A stretch of 22,501 bases of DNA from a virus, in IMG/VR virus record IMGVR_UViG_3300037961_002710, positions 1,693 to 24,193 of that record; one strand, given 5' to 3'. The position numbers were made by a program, and so were the translations under genes. The notes under the pieces were generated by a model, which was not told the origin of the DNA, did no database searches, and was given only the letters and a program-made list of their open reading frames with translations. The stretch's first letter is position 1; every line of letters starts with the position of its first letter. Positions 17,699 through 22,501 of the stretch are shown one piece after another.

Positions 17699-18721
17699 CT
17701 AATCTGCTTTTACTACTATAGGACCTGAAGAAAGTTCTCCTTGTCCTGATGAATCCGATATTATACATTTAAATGTTCTTTTATCCATATCTTTTCTTCT
17801 ATACTCTGGATTAAAAAGTATTGTATCTGTATCAGTACCTTGAAATCTATTACCATTAGATACCTCTTCATTATTTACAAACCAACGATAACGTATGTTT
17901 GAATCTCCAGCCGCATCAACTTTTATTTGTATTGGTTTATTAGGACCGCTTAATGTACCCTGTCCTCTTCTTTGAAATCTACTTCCAACTCTATATGGAA
18001 GTTTTACCTCACCTACCCTACCTTTAAACTTTGTTGGTGCAACAACATATGGTTCATTCTTTGAAAACCTAAGTGTTTGATTTCCTGCATCTATTGATGC
18101 AACAGGTCTTCCTTTTGATTCCCAAGTAGCTCTATCATATGGACGGGTTGTATCTGAGAAGTTTAACATATCAGCCAAGTAAGTAGCCCATTCAGCTTCA
18201 ACTTCAGCTTGAGCTGCTAGTAACTCTTCTAACTCTTGTAACTCTCTTTCTAACTTTTGTCTAATCCTATCCAACTCATCTTGTCCACCAATAAACTTTA
18301 CACTTTCTTCTACTAAGTAACGATGTGAGTTTATACTACCCTCTGCATCTATAGAAGTTTTTAATCTTTCATACTCATTAAAAAATTCTTGAACTGTTAT
18401 TCCTAAACCAGGAGTTCCTATCAATTCAGAAAATTCCGTATCTATTAGCTCTGCAACTTTATCCGTATTAACAGATTGTTTTTCTAATTTTACAGGAACT
18501 ATTTGGTCTACAGAATCAACACCGAATATATCTAAATCTGTATCGACAGATAAAACAGTTCCATTCGAAGTTCTTAGTGTTTTATCACCCGAATCCCTTG
18601 AACCTGTTAAAGCAAATTTATCATATTCACTTTGTAATCTATCGATTCTTTTTTGATTTAACTTATCGAGTTTATCCTTGTATTCAGGATTATTAACTAC
18701 GTCTTGATATTTTAAAGGCAT
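17699..18721 (-). CDS. Coiled-coil and Ig-like virion protein
   Basis: 340 residues. The N-terminal third is charged and helical (KDKLDKLNQKRIDRLQSEYD near residue 15). A strong heptad-like stretch, RIRQKLERELQELEELLAAQ, lies around residues 148-167. The last 85-90 residues look like an immunoglobulin-like beta-sandwich: RYRWFVNNEEV, then KRTFKCIISDSSGQGELSSG, with the W and C expected of the fold. This suggests a trimeric or dimeric stalk with an Ig-like tip or docking domain. The stop lies 7 bases before the next gene within AGGAAAGAG, which also serves as its ribosome binding site. I do not recognise a named family. Confidence 0.6.
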   Translation of the reverse strand: MPLKYQDVVNNPEYKDKLDKLNQKRIDRLQSEYDKFALTGSRDSGDKTLRTSNGTVLSVDTDLDIFGVDSVDQIVPVKLEKQSVNTDKVAELIDTEFSELIGTPGLGITVQEFFNEYERLKTSIDAEGSINSHRYLVEESVKFIGGQDELDRIRQKLERELQELEELLAAQAEVEAEWATYLADMLNFSDTTRPYDRATWESKGRPVASIDAGNQTLRFSKNEPYVVAPTKFKGRVGEVKLPYRVGSRFQRRGQGTLSGPNKPIQIKVDAAGDSNIRYRWFVNNEEVSNGNRFQGTDTDTILFNPEYRRKDMDKRTFKCIISDSSGQGELSSGPIVVKAD

Positions 18722-19872
18722 TATCTACTCACTTTAAACGTAAAGTCTTTATCAGATATAACATCGTGTTCATCAGAAGTACTCTGACTTACAGTAGCTT
18801 TAAATTGTAATTTATATACTCTCTCTGGTTGAAAAGCGTTAAGATTTAGATTAAAGAAGTTTCCATCTACATCACAACTTAATTTTGAACCACTACCAAA
18901 AGGAACTAATACTTCTTCAGTATCAGCATCTCTTACTGAATAGTATGAGCTACCACTTGGTAAATACTTTACACCTAATTGTGTTGGTGTCGTTGCAAAA
19001 GATTTAATAGGATATCTTTCTCTACCTACCACTCTAATTTTTGTTTTTGAATTCTCTTTATATTCAGGTCTTAAATTTTTTGTGTAAAATACCATATCAT
19101 CAAAATCAGAGCCTGTTATTGGTTGTAAACTTCCTGTCTCCCAAGATGTATCATCCCACTCTACTTCTAATCTTGGTGAGTAAATAGTATTTGTATCACG
19201 TGAGAAGAAACTGAAGTTACCTAATTGAGTTGAACTACCCTCATCATCGGTTGTGTTTTTATTACCTAAACTTCCACTTCTTTTTATAAGAAATCCGTTG
19301 TTAGGGTATAACGAACCACTTGTTAATAAAGCGTTCATAATATCAGTTACATCCATTCTCATATCTTCACTTGTATGGTCAAATGAATGTGATGCTACTA
19401 AAAATCTTGTACCACCCTCTTCATCAGTAAAACTACCACTAGACCAAGGTGCGCCTGAACTACTTAAACTACCAGATAACCAATACTCATCTGTGCTCTC
19501 ACCATTTCTATACTTCCAACTAGCACCATCTTTTATTTGTGGGTCGGAATTAAATTCACCAGTTCCACCTGTAAAACTACCACTTACAGGATAAGCATAT
19601 AAAGTATCTGAAGTAGTTAGTTCCGTAGGATTAGCATCATACATATTAAGGTAAAACTTCATACTACTTGATGGATTAGGCATTGTTCCGTTGACAATAG
19701 AAGAACTAATGTAAGTTAAATCAAACTTTATTAAAATACGAGATACGTTTACAGTATCACCCGTAGGACTTACATCCTTTCTAACTTCTAATACTGCATC
19801 TAAGCCAGTATTTAAAGATTGACTAGCTTGATATAGTGTTGTATCTACTGATGGATATTCAAAATAATGCAT
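18721..19872 (-). CDS. DNRLRE/CBM96-like beta-sandwich virion protein
   Basis: 383 residues, no signal peptide or membrane segment. The first 240 or so residues resemble the DNRLRE (CBM96-like) fold: SRILIKFDLTYISSS near residue 44, long polar strands, then W-rich and Gly-rich segments and PRLEVEWDD near residue 230. That family often binds polysaccharide on secreted or surface proteins. The C-terminal 120 residues form a second strand-rich region including YYSVRDADTEEVLVPF. The protein is rich in SGS motifs. The gene follows gp6 with a GGAGG site, and its stop overlaps the next ATG by one base (TAATG). A role as a baseplate-attached or fibre-attached adhesion component is inferred from fold and position. 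The exact family was not tested by a profile search. Confidence 0.6.
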   Translation of the reverse strand: MHYFEYPSVDTTLYQASQSLNTGLDAVLEVRKDVSPTGDTVNVSRILIKFDLTYISSSIVNGTMPNPSSSMKFYLNMYDANPTELTTSDTLYAYPVSGSFTGGTGEFNSDPQIKDGASWKYRNGESTDEYWLSGSLSSSGAPWSSGSFTDEEGGTRFLVASHSFDHTSEDMRMDVTDIMNALLTSGSLYPNNGFLIKRSGSLGNKNTTDDEGSSTQLGNFSFFSRDTNTIYSPRLEVEWDDTSWETGSLQPITGSDFDDMVFYTKNLRPEYKENSKTKIRVVGRERYPIKSFATTPTQLGVKYLPSGSSYYSVRDADTEEVLVPFGSGSKLSCDVDGNFFNLNLNAFQPERVYKLQFKATVSQSTSDEHDVISDKDFTFKVSR

Positions 19873-19873
19873 T

Positions 19874-20458
19874 CTAACCTCCTACCGTACCAACTACTTT
19901 TCCTTGAATATCTGTATCAGGATATTTCAGTTCGAAGATTGCTGGGTCTAATGATGGATGATACACTCCGTTGTAGTAAGCATTATCCATATCGTAAAAA
20001 TTACCTGAGTAACCATCTGCACTTCTGTACTTATTACTTATAATAATTTGTGGCTTATCAGCTGGATTAGCAGTTGCTGGAACTGCATCATCAGGTGTTA
20101 CCACAGCGGCTACACCATTTATAACTGATAACTGATAAACTAAATCAGAAACAATTATGGGTTGATTTATTTGCCATCTATCTATATTGAAAAAGTCTTT
20201 TACTTTATCTATACATCTAACCAATACTTCGTTTTTATTAAATTGTGGTAGAACCATTATTGAAAATTTAACTCCTATGTTAATAACATAAGCTGGTTTT
20301 ATATTGATAGCATCTGTTACCATCCTATACTGCCCTAAGTAAGTTTGTAAATTTTCTTTAGTTGCTTGATTTGGTGATGTTAGTTTTTTATCACCATCAT
20401 AACTAAGAACATATAAGTTTAGTGATAATGGGTTTCTGTTATTTGCGCTTTCAGCCAT
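19874..20458 (-). CDS. Detached C-terminal domain of gp6-like baseplate wedge protein
   Basis: 194 residues that look like the C-terminal portion of gp6, made as a separate protein. Residues about 30-125 carry the gp6 pattern: LQTYLGQYRMVTDAINI, then YVINIGVKFSI, then KDFFNIDRWQINQPI. In T4-type phages this sequence is part of a single gp6 chain, and this region contacts neighbouring wedges. Here it starts at its own ATG, 9 bases after the N-terminal gene and in the same frame, with a Shine-Dalgarno site. Its first residues, MAES, repeat the first four residues of the N-terminal gene. I infer that both chains assemble together in the wedge. Its stop codon lies next to a strong GGAGG site serving the following gene. 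Confidence 0.85.
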   Translation of the reverse strand: MAESANNRNPLSLNLYVLSYDGDKKLTSPNQATKENLQTYLGQYRMVTDAINIKPAYVINIGVKFSIMVLPQFNKNEVLVRCIDKVKDFFNIDRWQINQPIIVSDLVYQLSVINGVAAVVTPDDAVPATANPADKPQIIISNKYRSADGYSGNFYDMDNAYYNGVYHPSLDPAIFELKYPDTDIQGKVVGTVGG

Positions 20459-20464
20459 AATTTT

Positions 20465-20469
20465 TCCTT
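20465..20469 (-). promoter_or_regulatory. Ribosome binding site for the separate gp6 C-terminal gene
   Basis: On the minus strand AAGGA overlaps the TAA stop of the gp6 N-terminal gene and lies 6 bases before the ATG of the next ORF. The stop, this site and the ATG are all in one frame. The well-placed site argues that the C-terminal part is made as its own polypeptide by termination and reinitiation, not left over as a dead fragment. Confidence 0.75.
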
Positions 20470-21934
20470 AACCGTAAGTTTGTGTTTCAGCAGTTCCACC
20501 TGTAGTTGTACCTGATGTTCCTTCACTATCGGTACCTGTATCATCAACACCAAGTTCAGCTACATCATTCAAGTAATCATCTTGAACAACATATACTTTT
20601 GAAATACTTCCAAATCTTGATGGCATTGATAATGCTCTAACCATATAGTCATTTTTAGTTACAGCTCTGTTTTGTGTTTGGAAGTTAGCAGCTGCATTAC
20701 TCTTTATTTCTCTCAATGTTTCAGCGTTCTTTCCACCAACAGCAGCTTCCGTATTGTTAACTCGTAGTGAATTTAAAGTATCATTTACTAATGCAGATGA
20801 TAAAGTAGATGAATTTGGAATTGAATCTGATTTAGATGTAACTACTGTTAATTGATTTGAACCTATATTATCATTTTGACTAGCACCATATGCATAAGTA
20901 AAAGTTAGGTTGGTGTTGGCTGGTGCTAATCCATATGTACGTGTTTTAAGAAAGTTAGTTGGGTCAAATGTAGTATCTAATTTACTAACACCAGTTGATA
21001 AACTTGAACCAACATTATCTGGATTAGGTATAATTTCTTCATCTGGATTATCTGATATACCTGAGCCAAATCTTATTTCCATTCTGTTATCATCTCTTAG
21101 ATATGTTGCAAATCTTCTTGGCGTTCTTTTCAATTTCATTAGATAAGGTGTATCACCTGAGTATGATTGTAAATCAGGTGAGTTAGTAGAATTGTTTTCC
21201 ATTTGGTCTACGATCGTATCCTGTCCTAAAGACATAACTTCATACCAATCGTTACCATCACTATCTGTACACGAAATAACCTCATTTACATTTGGTTCTG
21301 CTAATACAGTTGAATCAAATTGTCTTGAAGTTCCAAAATTTATTACTTCTTCTTTTATATCACCACTTACAGCATCTACTCTTTTCTTTAATAAAAATTT
21401 TGTTGGTGTTCCACTTGAATCTTCCTCATAAACTTCAAAGTAAGTTGGGTCTAGTGAACTTGAAGCCGCAAAGTTAATTGGGTCTGTAGTTCTAAATGTT
21501 GTGGAACGTCCATTATCACTAACTCTCATACCAGCATCAATTATAGGTGAGTAATTAAAATTAGGTCTTGCCGAACCACCAACACCTTGTGATGGTACAG
21601 TTACATATACATCTAATTTAACCGAAGCTGGTGTTCCTGTTTTTGGTGTGTATCCTAATGATTGTGCAATATCATATACCGCCTTAGTTTCTTCAGCGTA
21701 AGCTAGTATAGTTTCTTTAAAAGTGTTATCCACATAGTAAGATAATACATCACCTACATATGATGCCATTTCAACAAACATCATACCAATAGAACTATCA
21801 CTAAAATCTGTATAAGTGTTTGGAAAATATGTTTTAGCAAATTCTATTAAACTATTTCTAAACTGAGAAAAATCTTTGTTCAAATATTGAACCTCTTTTT
21901 TAACATCTTTTTTTAGATTTGTTGATTCAGCCAT
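20468..21934 (-). CDS. 6: gp6-like baseplate wedge protein, N-terminal and central part
   Basis: 488 residues matching the N-terminal and central part of T4-type gp6 (baseplate J-like family), the dimeric wedge protein that joins wedges into the baseplate ring. The segment DFSDSSIGMMFVEMASYVGD (about residues 42-61) followed by a YYVDN motif is typical of gp6 N termini. Later RFGSISKVYVVQDDYLND marks the point where intact relatives continue into the C-terminal domain. Instead the protein ends in a Gly/Thr/Ser/Glu-rich tail and a TAA stop. The missing domain is encoded by the next gene in the same frame. T4 gp6 is about 660 residues, and the two pieces total 682. The start follows a GGAG motif and lies 2 bases after the gp25 stop. 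Confidence 0.9.
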   Translation of the reverse strand: MAESTNLKKDVKKEVQYLNKDFSQFRNSLIEFAKTYFPNTYTDFSDSSIGMMFVEMASYVGDVLSYYVDNTFKETILAYAEETKAVYDIAQSLGYTPKTGTPASVKLDVYVTVPSQGVGGSARPNFNYSPIIDAGMRVSDNGRSTTFRTTDPINFAASSSLDPTYFEVYEEDSSGTPTKFLLKKRVDAVSGDIKEEVINFGTSRQFDSTVLAEPNVNEVISCTDSDGNDWYEVMSLGQDTIVDQMENNSTNSPDLQSYSGDTPYLMKLKRTPRRFATYLRDDNRMEIRFGSGISDNPDEEIIPNPDNVGSSLSTGVSKLDTTFDPTNFLKTRTYGLAPANTNLTFTYAYGASQNDNIGSNQLTVVTSKSDSIPNSSTLSSALVNDTLNSLRVNNTEAAVGGKNAETLREIKSNAAANFQTQNRAVTKNDYMVRALSMPSRFGSISKVYVVQDDYLNDVAELGVDDTGTDSEGTSGTTTGGTAETQTYG

Positions 21935-21936
21935 TA

Positions 21937-22413
21937 CTAAACTCCATATTGATTAACTCGTTCAATGCTTTCTGCTTCTACTTCAGCAGCCGTTGGTACT
22001 TCTGTAAAGAAACCGCCAGGATCTATATCAAATGTAAAGTTAGATGGGTCGGTAAAGTCTGCAGAAAAATCAACACTAACTCTTACAATATTCTCATTAG
22101 ATTCATCTGCTACTACAGTAACAGAATCTACTGTTACACCTGACATAAATGTTTCTACAGCTTCATTTATTGATTGAACGATAGCATTTTCTAATTCTAT
22201 CGTACCAGCTTGGTACTGAAAACATATTGATATTAAATCTGTACCAAAATTTAAGTTACGTCTTTCACCTTTTTGTGTGAGTAACAAATTTCTTAGGTTA
22301 TCTTTTATTTCTCTACCATAGTCAAAATTTTCTTGAAACGTTTTACCACCAAATGTTAGTGGATAAGCCATCCCAAACGGTATACCTAATTGTTGATTTC
22401 TTAATACACTCAT
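21937..22413 (-). CDS. 25: gp25-like baseplate wedge protein
   Basis: 158 residues, close to the usual size of the GPW/gp25 family. In T4 the protein forms part of the inner baseplate wedge and helps start sheath assembly. The family pattern is visible: an N-terminal stretch with FGMAYPLTF, then DYGREIKDNLRNLLLTQKGER (about residues 31-51) and RNLNFGTDL, followed by helices and a strand-rich end. The KGER...FGTDL core is what I recognise from family knowledge. The ATG overlaps the stop of the preceding gene, and the gp6-like gene follows after a 2-base gap, which is the expected neighbour. No strong Shine-Dalgarno precedes it, so coupling is likely. The C-terminal tail is acidic and may be lineage specific. 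Confidence 0.93.
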   Translation of the reverse strand: MSVLRNQQLGIPFGMAYPLTFGGKTFQENFDYGREIKDNLRNLLLTQKGERRNLNFGTDLISICFQYQAGTIELENAIVQSINEAVETFMSGVTVDSVTVVADESNENIVRVSVDFSADFTDPSNFTFDIDPGGFFTEVPTAAEVEAESIERVNQYGV

Positions 22414-22501
22414 TGTTTTTTCTTGTTAATATGTTTCATTAAATCGCTGTAATCTCTCGTTAGTGCGTTCATAACACCATCAGGAACAGAATTAGGATCT
22501 A
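22410..22501 (-). CDS. C-terminal end of an unidentified gene upstream of gp25
   Basis: Partial gene entering from the right edge. The last 30 codons are open in one frame and end in TGA, with the peptide ending DYSDLMKHINKKKQ. The stop overlaps the start of the gp25-like gene in an ATGA junction, so both belong to one transcription unit and are probably translationally coupled. Too little is visible to assign a family. Position before gp25 suggests a tail or baseplate component, but that is inference from gene order only. Confidence 0.6.
   Translation of the reverse strand, partial: DPNSVPDGVMNALTRDYSDLMKHINKKKQ

Noticed and set aside
21292-21477. Leu-rich plus-strand ORF
   Set aside because: It is antisense to gp6 coding sequence and overlaps another shadow frame, with no ribosome site.

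Overview
This window looks like part of the genome of a contractile-tailed (myovirus-type, T4-related) phage. It is AT-rich, with strong use of TTA and AGA codons. Gene packing is tight, almost all on the minus strand, with ATGA and TAATG overlaps and AGGAG-type ribosome binding sites. Two baseplate-wedge proteins (gp25-like and gp6-like) and T4-type replication and recombination genes (a gp61-like primase and a gp47/gp46-like nuclease-ATPase) identify the virus type. The Ser/Gly-rich structural proteins resemble those of uncultivated marine phages. The host cannot be named from the sequence. I saw no tRNA, CRISPR array, insertion sequence, capsid, terminase or lysis gene.

Layout, read in the direction of transcription (right to left). 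(1) 22501-18721: the tail of an unidentified gene, then gp25-like and gp6-like baseplate-wedge genes, with gp6 divided into two in-frame ORFs, then a DNRLRE-like beta-sandwich protein. (2) 18721-13340: a coiled-coil/Ig-like protein, a protein with a low-complexity tail, and a 1153-residue protein combining a tail-protein-I-like region with a LamG-like domain. (3) 13271-10227: a conserved-looking structural protein, two paralogous structural proteins, and a small HExxH metallopeptidase overlapping the last of them. (4) 10159-5736: a DNA-metabolism cassette of three overlapping genes (PD-(D/E)XK nuclease, TOPRIM primase, fused Mre11-Rad50). (5) 5585-5755: a 56-residue ribbon-helix-helix protein, the only plus-strand gene I accept. 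(6) 5520-1: the first 1840 codons of a giant tail-appendage protein that runs off the left edge. It has PKD-like domains, a carbohydrate-binding-like insert, an Asp/Asn-rich linker and a repeated shaft.

The structural genes probably build the baseplate and the host-contacting appendages. Several carry folds that commonly bind glycans or mediate adhesion (PKD, LamG, Ig, DNRLRE, CBM-like), which fits a receptor-recognition region. The nuclease, primase and Mre11-Rad50 cassette would serve phage replication and recombination-dependent repair. The most unusual points are the in-frame division of gp6, a carbohydrate-binding-like module apparently inserted inside a PKD domain, the fused Mre11-Rad50 with changed metal ligands, a primase zinc ribbon that has lost most of its cysteines, and the lone divergent RHH gene between the tail-fibre gene and the replication cassette. 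Everything here was read by eye; no database search or structure prediction was run.
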